The notes beneath the pieces were generated by a model. The model was not told the origin of the DNA, searched no databases, and saw only the letters and a program-made list of their open reading frames with translations. A stretch of DNA of 46,381 nucleotides, taken from positions 1 through 46,381 of the forward strand of contig JAPOGE010000003.1 in the NCBI GenBank assembly GCA_028283345.1, read 5' to 3'. A program made the translations under genes and the position numbers. Shown here one piece after another: positions 1 through 9,459 of this stretch; the stretch's first letter is position 1; each line of letters begins with the position of its first letter. This DNA comes from Candidatus Poseidoniales archaeon. Its GTDB lineage: Archaea; Thermoplasmatota; Poseidoniia; Poseidoniales; Poseidoniaceae.

Positions 1-81
1 GCGGCCCACCGCCCAGCGGCCCACCCAGCGGCCCACCCAGCGGCCCACCACCCAGCGGCCCACCACCCAGCGGCCCACCCT
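1..81 (+). repeat. Short tandem repeat (units GGCCCACCCAGC / GGCCCACCACCCAGC) coding for GPPS/GPPPS repeats
   Basis: Direct reading: cggcccacc(acc)cag units repeated about 6 times; in frame 3 they translate as GPPPSGPPSGPPSGPPPSGPPPSGPP. Confidence 0.9.
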
Positions 82-1154
82 CCTCTGCTGACGAAGATAG
101 CGAAGCCGAAGGTGACAGTGATGAAGAGTCTGAGGCTGGTGCCGGGGATGGCGGCGAGGACGGTGCTGCGGCTGAGGCCAAGGCCAAGGAAGAGTCTGGT
201 GACGAATCTGAAACCGGCCAAGAGTCCGACGATGATGACGAATTCGACGAGGAACTCATCGCCAGTCTCACCCATTCGATGGGAAACGATAAAGGGAAAA
301 TCGGAGTACCTGATTATGATGAAGCGATCGAATACACCGGTGATTCGGCAGGGGACGGAGAATATGATGCGGGCACTGATACGGAAGAATCCACCTCGGA
401 TGAACCCGAGGTGGAGATGAAAATCTCCGACTCGGAACGAGTCAAACAATTGGAATCAGAGGTGGCCCGCCTGCGCGATGGATTAGCCGGGGCGGCGGAG
501 GTGATACAAGAAATTGAAAATCCTCCGATGCCCCCCATCGTCGGGGAAGACTTCGTAATCCCCGACCACCTAGTCAGTGATTTCGTTCGTCTTGGTCGCC
601 AATTACATCGTGAGGGGATGGTGAAGGCAACCCAAGGGGCAATCGCGATTCTCGACCCCGACCAGCCGGGTTTGGTACATTCGACCAGCAAATCCTGCGC
701 CCTCTCCCAAGCCACGGAATTGGATATTGTCTCGGGTCGGCTCGGTCAAGCCGCACCCCCCGGTGCCCCGGATGAATGGCGAGTGATTGAGATTCTCATC
801 GCCGCAACTTCTCTACACAACGGTGGGCCGGCGGCGTGTATCCATGTCCAGCCACCATATGCCACTACTGTGGCGATGGAAAAAGACCGAATTGTGTTAC
901 AGCCCATCGACCACTACGGCAAGGAGAATCTCGGTAAGGCGGTAATCGTTGACCCTGACCTTGAGGATATGGATGAATATCTACGTCAAGTTGCCGAAGC
1001 CCTGCAACAAGGCAATATGAAGTGTGTCGTGATTCGTGGTCTGGGTATCTTCTCGGTCGGAAGAAATTTCAACGAAGCCTGGCACTGGGCGGCTACACTG
1101 GAACATAGTATGCAGGTGCTGTTATTGGCGCGTCAGGCAGGAATGAAGACTTGA
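3..1154 (+). CDS. Class II aldolase/adducin-like domain protein with N-terminal Pro-rich repeat and acidic linker (5'-truncated by window edge)
   Basis: Frame 3 is open from the window start through the ORF-track start at 279. C-terminal domain: LGRQLHREGMVKATQGAIAIL...CIHVQPPYATTVAM...CVVIRGLGIFSVGRNFNEAWHWAATLEHSMQVLLLAR, typical of AraD/aldolase II. Confidence 0.7.
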   Translation, partial: GPPPSGPPSGPPSGPPPSGPPPSGPPSSADEDSEAEGDSDEESEAGAGDGGEDGAAAEAKAKEESGDESETGQESDDDDEFDEELIASLTHSMGNDKGKIGVPDYDEAIEYTGDSAGDGEYDAGTDTEESTSDEPEVEMKISDSERVKQLESEVARLRDGLAGAAEVIQEIENPPMPPIVGEDFVIPDHLVSDFVRLGRQLHREGMVKATQGAIAILDPDQPGLVHSTSKSCALSQATELDIVSGRLGQAAPPGAPDEWRVIEILIAATSLHNGGPAACIHVQPPYATTVAMEKDRIVLQPIDHYGKENLGKAVIVDPDLEDMDEYLRQVAEALQQGNMKCVVIRGLGIFSVGRNFNEAWHWAATLEHSMQVLLLARQAGMKT

Positions 1155-1175
1155 TAAACTCCAATAAATCACTGC

Positions 1176-1745
1176 TCACTGCTCACTGCAGAAAGTGACG
1201 AAGTTACTCATCATTTCTGCACCGAATTCCGAGTCGTTGACCTCGGGGTGGAATTGCAGGCCGAAACGGCGGCGTCCGACATCCTCCATGCCTTGGACCC
1301 GGCAAGAATCGGAACTTGCGGTGATGCTGAACCCAACCGGCACCTCAACTATTTCGTCGTTGTGGGATTCCCACACGGTTTGCTTTTCCGGGGTTCCGGA
1401 AAAAATAACCCCACCACCTTCGATCACCGAGATTTCCATCGCCCCGAATTCCGGGGTCGGCGCCTCGGCGCAGTCACCGCCGTAATGGCGGGCCATGAAT
1501 TGATGCCCGGCACAGATCCCCAGCACCGGTAGATCGAGTTCGAGGTAAGCCGCACAATTACCCAATTCACCGGTCAAGCCAACCCTTTCAGCTCCTCCAG
1601 AGAGCAATAACCCATCCAACTCTCGTAACTCATCCACCGTGGTGGTATTGTCGATAATCTGGGTATCAACTCCGAGATAGCGCAACATTCTCCACTCGCG
1701 GTGCGTCCATTGACCACCATTATCGACCACGTCAATCACCAACAC
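1176..1745 (-). CDS. guaAa: GMP synthase glutamine amidotransferase subunit (class I GATase)
   Basis: VLVIDVVDNGGQWTHREWR, LLLSGGAERVG, LPVLGICAGHQFMA, FGLQFHPEVNDSEFG. Start reset from 1931 to GTG at 1745 because the longer ORF overlaps rpoP and its first 62 residues do not look like the family. Confidence 0.85.
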   Translation of the reverse strand: MLVIDVVDNGGQWTHREWRMLRYLGVDTQIIDNTTTVDELRELDGLLLSGGAERVGLTGELGNCAAYLELDLPVLGICAGHQFMARHYGGDCAEAPTPEFGAMEISVIEGGGVIFSGTPEKQTVWESHNDEIVEVPVGFSITASSDSCRVQGMEDVGRRRFGLQFHPEVNDSEFGAEMMSNFVTFCSEQ

Positions 1746-1877
1746 CTTCTCACCGACCAAGACCTCACCCAAACCTCCTCCATTGCCGACAACCCATGAA
1801 TATGACCCTTGACCGATTTCTCCAATGATGAACAGGTTCAAAGAGGAGCGGTGGGTCGCGGGCGATTGGAGAGATAG

Positions 1878-2030
1878 ATGACTGGAGCACCAATTCCCTA
1901 CAAGTGTATCGTTTGCGGCGAGATTGAACACGTCTCATCAGACCGTCCCGGACTCTCTTGTCGTAGTTGTGGTGGCCGCATCTTCTCAAAGCCGAGAAAT
2001 AAGGGTCATAAGATTCTCGACGCTAACTGA
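1878..2030 (+). CDS. rpoP: DNA-directed RNA polymerase subunit P (Rpo12/RPB12-like), 50 aa, absent from ORF track
   Basis: Manual translation MTGAPIPYKCIVCGEIEHVSSDRPGLSCRSCGGRIFSKPRNKGHKILDAN*; CxxC...CxxCGxRIxxKxR zinc ribbon typical of archaeal RpoP. Confidence 0.85.
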   Translation: MTGAPIPYKCIVCGEIEHVSSDRPGLSCRSCGGRIFSKPRNKGHKILDAN

Positions 2031-2079
2031 GAGCACCCCACCTTTGATGAACCGCTACGCCTGAAGCCCGGCGGAGAGC

Positions 2080-3225
2080 ATGGTAAGTTGGTTGGTTACT
2101 CACGCGCCACGGCGCTTTGACGCTTTGGCGGTACCACCGGAGATAATTGCCCAATTCACCGCTGTTGCATGCAATGCTAATCCTCCCCATCTACTGATTG
2201 CCGGCCCCTCCGGGGTCGGGAAAACCGCGGCGTGGAGGTTGATTGCCAGACAGGTTCTCGGTGTCGGTTGGCAGGCAACCACCCATGTGCTACAAGCGCG
2301 CGATCTGGCTCGCTCCAGTGGGGCGATGGGTAAGTTTGAGGATTTTCTGCGCCCGGCCGGAAGCGACAGCGGAGATACCTTGGCGAGCCGGACCAGTTTG
2401 GAGGCCTTCGACCGGGGTATGTTTCTCGGCACCGGAGGTGACGAGGCTCCGGCCGGAGCCGAGACCGAAGAGATATTGGCGGGCCGGAAGATGGCGCCGG
2501 TCAGTCGTTTGATAATCATCGAAGATGCAGACCATCTCGGCCCTAAACGGCAACCATATCTTCGCCGCATGATGGAGCGAGAATCCCACACCTCTCGCTT
2601 CATTTTCACCGCCCGAGCGCCGAGTCGCTTGATCGATGCCCTGCGTTCACGCACCCAATTCATCCGCTTACCGACGACCACTGCTGAGATGATTTCAGCC
2701 AGGTTGGAACAGATAGCAGATGCGGAAGCATTGCAACCGGCGCCAGGCTTGCTCGGAGACCTTACCCATATCGCCGCAGGAAATCTCCGTCGGGCGATAT
2801 TCCTGCTCGAAATTCTCACCCTCAAAAATCGCCTCGACGACCGCTCCCAGCTACAGGAATTGGTGGCGGCAACAACTTTCAGTACCACCCAACGAGTATT
2901 CGAGGCGGCATTGCGGGGACGAATCCACCAGTGGAAATGGCAACAGGTCGAGGGGCGCAACCGTCGCGTTCTGCACGGTGCGATGGGGCAATTCGACCGT
3001 CTTCTCAGCGACCACTCCTTACAACCGGAAGACGTCATCGAGCAATTGCATTCCTTACTGGTGAGCGGTAGATTACTGTTGTCGGCGGGAGCCATCATCG
3101 GATTGTTGGAAGCGTTATCGGCATGCGACATCCGCCTGCAGCGGAGTATGCATCCGCGTATCCAGTTCGAACAACTATTCCATGAAGTTGCAGAAATAGG
3201 GCGCAGATTCGGCTTGGCAGTATAG
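2080..3225 (+). CDS. AAA+ ATPase, replication factor C small-subunit-like clamp loader
   Basis: Walker A GPSGVGKT, Walker B-like LIIIEDADHL, sensor/Arg-finger-like region FTARAPSRLIDALRSRTQFIRL, followed by GNLRRAIFLLE. Confidence 0.75.
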   Translation: MVSWLVTHAPRRFDALAVPPEIIAQFTAVACNANPPHLLIAGPSGVGKTAAWRLIARQVLGVGWQATTHVLQARDLARSSGAMGKFEDFLRPAGSDSGDTLASRTSLEAFDRGMFLGTGGDEAPAGAETEEILAGRKMAPVSRLIIIEDADHLGPKRQPYLRRMMERESHTSRFIFTARAPSRLIDALRSRTQFIRLPTTTAEMISARLEQIADAEALQPAPGLLGDLTHIAAGNLRRAIFLLEILTLKNRLDDRSQLQELVAATTFSTTQRVFEAALRGRIHQWKWQQVEGRNRRVLHGAMGQFDRLLSDHSLQPEDVIEQLHSLLVSGRLLLSAGAIIGLLEALSACDIRLQRSMHPRIQFEQLFHEVAEIGRRFGLAV

Positions 3226-3264
3226 GTGCGAAGCCTCAAGGCAGGTAAGCACCGCCCGAGTCTA

Positions 3265-3342
3265 GGGCGTGTAGCAGAGCGTGGATAATGCACCGGCCTC
3301 CTAAGCCGGGGATCGCGGGTTCAAATCCTGCCGCGCCCGCCA
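3265..3342 (+). tRNA. tRNA-Arg (anticodon CCT), 3' CCA encoded
   Basis: Hand fold: acceptor GGGCGTG/CGCGCCC, anticodon arm CCGGC-CTCCTAA-GCCGG, T arm GCGGG-TTCAAAT-CCTGC, discriminator G followed by CCA. Confidence 0.93.
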
Positions 3343-3377
3343 ACACCATATCGTCACGCCTCTTCGCCAAGGTGAAT

Positions 3378-4865
3378 ATGCCTACTGACGTAGATGATAC
3401 CGCACAACCCCTGCCGCGTCCGTATGGCGTCGGGTTTGAGGAAAATTTGGGGGCGATTGAGAAATTGGTCGAGATCTTGGCGACCCGCGAATCAACCCGC
3501 ATTTACTGGGGTCGGCTGTCGTGGTGGGGGCCGATGCGAATTCTCAGGCAGAGTTTCGGTCTGTTGATATTCTTAGCATCGTTCGCTGGTATAATCGCCC
3601 CGGTTCTAGCTCCGGATTCCCCATGGCAAGTACTGGTGGTATGGTTCCCACTCCTCTTTCTCGCGCTTGGCCCCAGCCTGATAGGTGCCGAGGCAGCCAT
3701 GTTTTCAGCCGAAGCCAGATTTAAACTGAGTGCCCGCCAAGGCAATGACCATCGAGCAACCCCCGGTTCGGACCGGATAATGGAATCATTGCGCGACAGC
3801 AGGAGAAATGGCTGGTTGCAAATAGTCCTCGGGTTATTTGCAATAGGTATGATGACATTCAGTATTTTCAATGAAAAAGGCTCGATTTCATGGAACATGG
3901 CATTATTGATAGCGATGGTGAGCGGCCTGGGAATGTCGATTCATACGCGAATGACGATGGATGATGTACTGAATCACGCCGACGCATTGCCCTTCCTCGC
4001 ACTCTATGCGCCTACCCACCATCCGACCGGCATCACCCCGGCCATGAGTTCGCTGATTCGCGCTCACCTCGACCCGGTGCTCGCCGGCGAGTGGGACATA
4101 TGGTCGAGGCGGGTATGTGAGGCAGCAAACCCAGAAATGAGCAAGGATGAGGTTTTGGAGCGACTGATACTCCTGCTTTATCTGCAGGAATCCGGCGCCT
4201 TACCCGAAGGAAAAATGCAGAGTGAACTCGGAGAATTCCTCGACCAGACCTGCTTGAATGACCTGCGAGAGCATCACTTATTCAACCGAGGTACTTTGTT
4301 GCGAATGATAGCCCACGCCAAGGCTTGGCAACCCGGGCTGTTTCGGGTATTGGCACGCCTTCAGGGTGATTTACTCGACCACGCTCAAGTCATAGCCGAT
4401 GAGGGTTGGAGACTCGATGTCGAGTTTGAAAACGTGTGCTTCGATGGCCAAGGACATCTATTCATCGCCTTGAATAATCAACGCCAACAGCCACAACGAG
4501 TCAGCATCGAAGTACATGTTCCCGGCGGCCAGCCGGAGACCCAGACCTTCCGTCTGGAGGCGCCACCCTGCGCCGCACCATCCAGCACCTTGGCGTTGTT
4601 TTCCTCGAGTGGGGATGACGTGGTAACCTGGCTCCCTCGTTACCTCTGTCTCGGGGTCTACCTGTGGCTCGGGGTGGCGTGGGAGCCGAATGAATCCGGA
4701 TTGAGAACGGTACAGGTGACACTGCGCTCTGAAGACGGCGATTTGATTACCTCACGGATAATCCATTCAAAGGTCCATCGCCGCCTTGGATCTGGTGACC
4801 GGAGAAGGCGGCGAAGACTGCGTCGGGCGCGTAAATTGGGCCTCGCCGATGGCAGCAATGGTTGA
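3378..4865 (+). CDS. Membrane protein of unknown function (about 4 predicted TM segments in the N-terminal half)
   Basis: ORF; hydrophobic segments ILRQSFGLLIFLASFAGIIAPVLA, VLVVWFPLLFLALGPSLIGA, LQIVLGLFAIGMMTFSIF, NMALLIAMVSGLGMSI; start reset downstream of the tRNA (ATG at 3378). Confidence 0.7.
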   Translation: MPTDVDDTAQPLPRPYGVGFEENLGAIEKLVEILATRESTRIYWGRLSWWGPMRILRQSFGLLIFLASFAGIIAPVLAPDSPWQVLVVWFPLLFLALGPSLIGAEAAMFSAEARFKLSARQGNDHRATPGSDRIMESLRDSRRNGWLQIVLGLFAIGMMTFSIFNEKGSISWNMALLIAMVSGLGMSIHTRMTMDDVLNHADALPFLALYAPTHHPTGITPAMSSLIRAHLDPVLAGEWDIWSRRVCEAANPEMSKDEVLERLILLLYLQESGALPEGKMQSELGEFLDQTCLNDLREHHLFNRGTLLRMIAHAKAWQPGLFRVLARLQGDLLDHAQVIADEGWRLDVEFENVCFDGQGHLFIALNNQRQQPQRVSIEVHVPGGQPETQTFRLEAPPCAAPSSTLALFSSSGDDVVTWLPRYLCLGVYLWLGVAWEPNESGLRTVQVTLRSEDGDLITSRIIHSKVHRRLGSGDRRRRRRLRRARKLGLADGSNG

Positions 4866-4939
4866 CCTGTGAAACCATGCTCTGACGTCGGCGTGTTTAT
4901 CGTCATAATAATCATCGGCGATTTACACGAGGGTTGCAA

Positions 4940-6580
4940 ATGGAGGCATGGGAGGTCATCATCATCGGCGGTGGGCATGCTGCACTCCGTTCAGCCATCG
5001 CCGCAAAAGAGGATAATGCATCGGTCATCGTGGTTTCAGCAGATGGCACCGGGAATAGTGGCGACGGCGACTCCACCGGCATCTCTTCTTCGATTTCCGA
5101 AACATCTTCCCGGGGCCACCGCAATGATACGATTCGTTGTGGTGATTTCCTTTGCGACCAGGACATCGTCTCCTCCCGTACCGGCACAGCTAGTAATCAC
5201 TTGGCTGATTTAGAGCGATGGGGGGTTAACTTCAGGCGTAACTCAGAGGGGATACCCCGGACCGACATCCTCCCCGGACACCATATGCCCAGGGTGTCGG
5301 GGTGCGGCGATACCACCGACGTTGAGGTGCAGCAGGTTTTGGCTGAGCAGTGCATGAAAAGCGGCATCTCTCGACGAGGAGACACCTTGGTATTGAGAAT
5401 CATAAGCACCGCAAACAAGGTTCATGGAATCACAACATTAGATCTGACCAGCGGCAAAGTCACCGCTATGCAGTGCAAGGCACTGATTATCGCCGACGAT
5501 GGCTTTGAGGGGGCCTGGACCTCATCCTCTATCGGCGGCCGAGGAATGCACTTGGCGATGCAATCGGGGGTCTCTCTGCGCGACCTTGAATTCCAATCGT
5601 GGACCCCGTTTGGTATTCCCGACTCAGAGGTCATCCTACCACTTGGTCTGCTCAGCGAGGGTGCTGTTCTCGCCGGCCCTGGAGGAGAGATGGACGCCGA
5701 ATCAGCCTCACCCTCGGCGATGGCGGCAGAGATGGCTGCAGGCGGTGAGGGCTGGTCTCTGGATCTGCGCAATATTGATTCATCAGCGGCCGCATGGTAT
5801 TCCGCCACCTTCAACCACACCAATCTCCGTCTCGGCCTTGATTCTTCATCAGAACCACTTCCGGTAGAGCCCCGAGTCGTCGGCACCCTTGGAGGGATAC
5901 CCGTCGATATCGATGGCCGCGTCATGGTCGGGAATTGGCAACTGGTATTCACCGGTCTATATGCGGCCGGGGAGGCGGCATGTTCAGGTTTGCACGGTGC
6001 TGGGGTGGCGGCTGGAAACCGGATGCTGGATGCGCTCTCCGGCGGTACCGCGGCCGGCACCCATGCCGGCTCATATGCTGGTGTGAGCAAATACAGCGGT
6101 AGTGACAAACTCCTTCACCAACTCAGCGAAGACGAATCAACCCTCGACACCATCTTATCGGTAGTAGCCGGCGTTGATGCACCCCGCGTCGGGGAAATCC
6201 GCTCCACCCTCAGCAACATCATGACAGATCACATGGGCCTCAAACGCAGTGAGGCTGGCCTGAAGACAGCGGCTGAGCAGTTATCTGATCTAGCCGGTAG
6301 GGCCGCAGGGTTGAGATTGGATTATTGCAACAGTTTGCTGATGAATCAAAACCTGGTTAAAAATATTCACCTCCGTTCGATTATTAACATTGCTCAGGCC
6401 GCGGTGACCGCGGCCTTACTGCGGCAAGAGAGCCGCGGTACCCATTGCCGAGAAGATTTTACTGATCGTGATGATGAGAACTTCCTGAAACACAGTCTGG
6501 TCGGCGCCGATGGCGCCGGAGAATGGCTGCCGCTACGCAAAAGCACCCGTGGCTCATGGCTCTTGGCACCGGATGCTTAA
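4940..6580 (+). CDS. FAD-binding protein of the succinate dehydrogenase/fumarate reductase flavoprotein family, divergent
   Basis: MEAWEVIIIGGGHAALRSAIAA dinucleotide-binding motif; GGIPVDIDGRVM...LVFTGLYAAGEAACSGLHGAGVAAGNRMLDALSGG resembles the SdhA C-terminal FAD motif. Confidence 0.75.
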   Translation: MEAWEVIIIGGGHAALRSAIAAKEDNASVIVVSADGTGNSGDGDSTGISSSISETSSRGHRNDTIRCGDFLCDQDIVSSRTGTASNHLADLERWGVNFRRNSEGIPRTDILPGHHMPRVSGCGDTTDVEVQQVLAEQCMKSGISRRGDTLVLRIISTANKVHGITTLDLTSGKVTAMQCKALIIADDGFEGAWTSSSIGGRGMHLAMQSGVSLRDLEFQSWTPFGIPDSEVILPLGLLSEGAVLAGPGGEMDAESASPSAMAAEMAAGGEGWSLDLRNIDSSAAAWYSATFNHTNLRLGLDSSSEPLPVEPRVVGTLGGIPVDIDGRVMVGNWQLVFTGLYAAGEAACSGLHGAGVAAGNRMLDALSGGTAAGTHAGSYAGVSKYSGSDKLLHQLSEDESTLDTILSVVAGVDAPRVGEIRSTLSNIMTDHMGLKRSEAGLKTAAEQLSDLAGRAAGLRLDYCNSLLMNQNLVKNIHLRSIINIAQAAVTAALLRQESRGTHCREDFTDRDDENFLKHSLVGADGAGEWLPLRKSTRGSWLLAPDA

Positions 6581-6618
6581 GCCCGAACCTTCATTTCAAT
6601 TTGCCAGCAGCCCTCAGC

Positions 6619-7077
6619 ATGGCAGGTGAGGTGACCCTCTTCACAAAGATAATCTCCGGAGACATTCCCTGTTGTGAAGTTGCCAAGGGCGAATCGTGGC
6701 TCGCCTTCCTCGATATCAACCCACGCCGGCCGGGACATACCCTGGTTGTCCCGCACGAAGCCAAGAAGCATCTGGCAGAATTATCCCTGCCTCAATTGTC
6801 CGCATTATGGCTAGGTGTGATGGAGGCTCAACGCCGGCTCAAAGCGCACTTTCAAACCGATGATTTCTCAATTGGCATTCATGATGGCCCAATTGCTGGA
6901 CAGGAGGTGCCACATGTCCATATCCACCTCCTCCCCCGGACTGAAGGTGATGGTGGGCTCTCTATGCTCGCCTGTTGGCCCGAGGCTCTGCCCCCCGGGT
7001 CTGTGGAACCGGACTTTACCGCACTGAATGAATTGGCTGAAGCCCTACGAGATATAGGTGAAGGCCATGGTGGATGA
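6619..7077 (+). CDS. HIT family hydrolase
   Basis: TLFTKIISGDIPC...AFLDINPRRPGHTLVVPHEAKKH...GQEVPHVHIHLLPR (HxHxH histidine triad). Confidence 0.9.
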   Translation: MAGEVTLFTKIISGDIPCCEVAKGESWLAFLDINPRRPGHTLVVPHEAKKHLAELSLPQLSALWLGVMEAQRRLKAHFQTDDFSIGIHDGPIAGQEVPHVHIHLLPRTEGDGGLSMLACWPEALPPGSVEPDFTALNELAEALRDIGEGHGG

Positions 7078-8662
7078 TGGCAAGCAGATGGTGTTCGGTG
7101 AAGATGGCGCCCTAGATGCCCATGGAAACCCATTACCGGTATTATCCAAATCAGCATCGAAGATGAAAATCGACCGGTTGATGAATACTCCTCTCCCGAC
7201 CTTTCACGGGTCAACCCCAGGTTCACGATTATGGACCTGGATTGCGACTAATATGCTCAGAGTAACATTATTTTTCCAGTTTCGCAGATATCAGGTCAGC
7301 GGTCGCGAAAACATTCCACAAGAAGGGGGAACCCTATGTTGTGGTTGGCATACCAACGGCTTGATCGACCCGGCGACGATAATGACTACACACCCCAAGA
7401 ATTTCGTCATCGGTGGTAGGCACGACCTGGTGACCCGCCCCCTCATCGGATTCTGGGCACGTAAGATGGCGGTACAACCGGTTGTCAGACAAGCAGAACT
7501 GATCCGAGGTGGTTGCTCGAAAGAGGTGGCTGCAACCCTGAATGGACGTAGTCTTCTCAACCTATCAACTGGAATATCATATGGATTCGGATGTTTTCTC
7601 TTCCCCGAGGGGACCAGCCATGATGAATCACACATGCTCCGCTTCAAGACCGGGCCGATGCGAACTGCGCTTTCAGCCGCGGCGATGGCGAAAGGTAGTG
7701 GAAAACCTGCTCCATCCATCATTCCCATCGGCTTACATTGGCGGGTACGTCATCATTGGCGTACCGATGCTTGGATTGAATATGGTAAACCCATAAAGAT
7801 CGATGCCGAATCTATCGGAGCGGAGGTTGCCGAAAAGTTGTTGCGTGGGGAATGGGTTGAGCCACCCGCTGAAACCGTCAATTCCCTACGCGATGAATTA
7901 CGCCTACGGCTCCAGCCGATGACCCCAGATGCCCCTGACTGGCCGACCCACCGAGCTTGGCATTTACTCGGTCATCTGGAAGGTGGGGCGATAGGGCGAC
8001 GGCCGAAGACTTGGCGTGACGAGGTATCCGCGGCTCGCGCGGTTAGAGATAGATTGTCCACCACCCCGGACCAAGCGCGGCTTGCAAAGGCCAGAGAAGT
8101 GGCCGAAACCCTGGAGGACAACCGGTTGGACGCCCGGGACATAACCGCTACCGGCGCGGTGAGAAGGGCGAGCATTATCAGGGCACCGATAAATACGCTC
8201 AAACTCCTTATCGGGTTACTGATGTTACCTTTTTTCCTCCCCTCATCCGGGATTCTCGTGATATCGGGAAAATACCTCGGTGATAAGAACATCGAAAACG
8301 AGGGATTGGATGCCCGCACCTCGTACCACTTGCTCGTGTCGATGTTCGGCTCATTCTTTTTGTGGCCACCGATTGCATTGATAATCTCATTGCTATCGGT
8401 TTTTGTTGCCGGTTCAACCGCGCCGATGAGCACTGCGGTGGGGGTGTTTGGAAACGAATGGATTACGGTGTTGTTGATGACGCCGACCCTGGTGATTCTG
8501 TTCTTCCTCTCAGCCATGGCCACGGTCAATGCGTGGGATAGTGTCGAAGACATCAAGCGTGCCAGGCGACGCTCGACCCTGCGGTGCAGCCGCACCGGAG
8601 CAGAATTACAGAAACTATGCCAAGAACTTCTTTCCAATTCCCCAAAGAGTGAAACCTGCTAA
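7067..8662 (+). CDS. PlsC-type glycerolipid acyltransferase with C-terminal TM region
   Basis: PlsC blocks GGTLCCGWHTNGLIDPATIM, ...WARKMAVQPVVRQAE, FLFPEGTSHDESHMLRFKTG, SIIPIGLHW; two C-terminal hydrophobic pairs. Start may be 7058. Confidence 0.82.
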   Translation: MVDDGKQMVFGEDGALDAHGNPLPVLSKSASKMKIDRLMNTPLPTFHGSTPGSRLWTWIATNMLRVTLFFQFRRYQVSGRENIPQEGGTLCCGWHTNGLIDPATIMTTHPKNFVIGGRHDLVTRPLIGFWARKMAVQPVVRQAELIRGGCSKEVAATLNGRSLLNLSTGISYGFGCFLFPEGTSHDESHMLRFKTGPMRTALSAAAMAKGSGKPAPSIIPIGLHWRVRHHWRTDAWIEYGKPIKIDAESIGAEVAEKLLRGEWVEPPAETVNSLRDELRLRLQPMTPDAPDWPTHRAWHLLGHLEGGAIGRRPKTWRDEVSAARAVRDRLSTTPDQARLAKAREVAETLEDNRLDARDITATGAVRRASIIRAPINTLKLLIGLLMLPFFLPSSGILVISGKYLGDKNIENEGLDARTSYHLLVSMFGSFFLWPPIALIISLLSVFVAGSTAPMSTAVGVFGNEWITVLLMTPTLVILFFLSAMATVNAWDSVEDIKRARRRSTLRCSRTGAELQKLCQELLSNSPKSETC

Positions 8663-8700
8663 TCCAACGGATTGATGAAGGGTCATTCACTCGCCACCCC

Positions 8701-9321
8701 ATGGGAGATGACCTGCAGGGCGAAGTCAACTCCTGGCTCAAAGACGAGGGTCTGGCCCCGCGCCAACAGCTCGATAGCCGGGCCGAATTCCATTATATGG
8801 TCAGATATCCTGCTGGAAAGAATGGGCACGCATTCAATATCATCCACCCCAAAGGACGCGACCTTGTCGCCATCTCCAGTTTGACCAGAGTCGATGCAGG
8901 TCAACAGGAAGAGATGCAATCTCACGCCGATGCAGATTTGGAGGGTTGGCAAGATTGGATGCACACAATACGTACTTCGCTCATCATGACCGGGGTGGAT
9001 TGGGGTCTTCACGTCGGTGGTGACAAGGTATTGGGTAACGGGCCCTTACAAGCCTTCAATGTCAGCGAGCCGATTTGGCTTGATGGTCTGAGTAAGAATG
9101 CACTGATGCAAGGCTTGCGCAAACTGTGGTTGGCAAAACTAGGAATTATTCATGAGATAAAACATTACTACGGACAAGGTAGTGGTAAGCCGGGCCCAGT
9201 CGATGATTTCAAAGATAAAAAAGGCCCCAGGCCACCTTCCGGAAGTGACGAACCAAAACAGGTGGAGACCGATGACAGCGGCACTTTCGGCTCTGGTTTC
9301 GATCCCTCGGAATGGATCTAG
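8701..9321 (+). CDS. Conserved-type hypothetical protein with acidic/Pro-rich tail
   Basis: ORF with coding-like composition; no family recognised with confidence. Confidence 0.55.
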   Translation: MGDDLQGEVNSWLKDEGLAPRQQLDSRAEFHYMVRYPAGKNGHAFNIIHPKGRDLVAISSLTRVDAGQQEEMQSHADADLEGWQDWMHTIRTSLIMTGVDWGLHVGGDKVLGNGPLQAFNVSEPIWLDGLSKNALMQGLRKLWLAKLGIIHEIKHYYGQGSGKPGPVDDFKDKKGPRPPSGSDEPKQVETDDSGTFGSGFDPSEWI

Positions 9322-9459
9322 AGCAGAGGAAAACCGCGGCCGGGACGGGTGATGACTTTTCATCGACAACAAAGAAGAATCATGACCCCAGAGGGGCGCG
9401 GTTAAGTAGGTTGAAAGGAACCCCCAAATCACTTAGTATGGCGACCTTGAGGTGCTGAA

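Noticed and set aside
112-420. 102-aa ORF over the acidic linker, and antisense 314..715
   Set aside because: Alternative frames of the open aldolase-fusion frame, which continues from the window start with a recognisable domain.
3227-3262. Possible extra copy of the dispersed repeat (ggtgcgaag...ggtaagcaccg) upstream of the tRNA
   Set aside because: Only short 8-11 nt matches in different order; not distinguishable from chance.
2100-3293. 397-aa antisense ORF opposite the RFC-like gene
   Set aside because: Arg/Ser/Ala-rich shadow ORF produced by codon bias of the real gene on the other strand; no recognisable motifs.
3288-3377. ORF-track start of the 525-aa membrane protein
   Set aside because: The first codons lie inside tRNA-Arg; ATG at 3378 is the sensible start.
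5422-6108. 228-aa antisense ORF within the SdhA-like gene
   Set aside because: Pro/Ser/Arg-rich shadow frame without family features.
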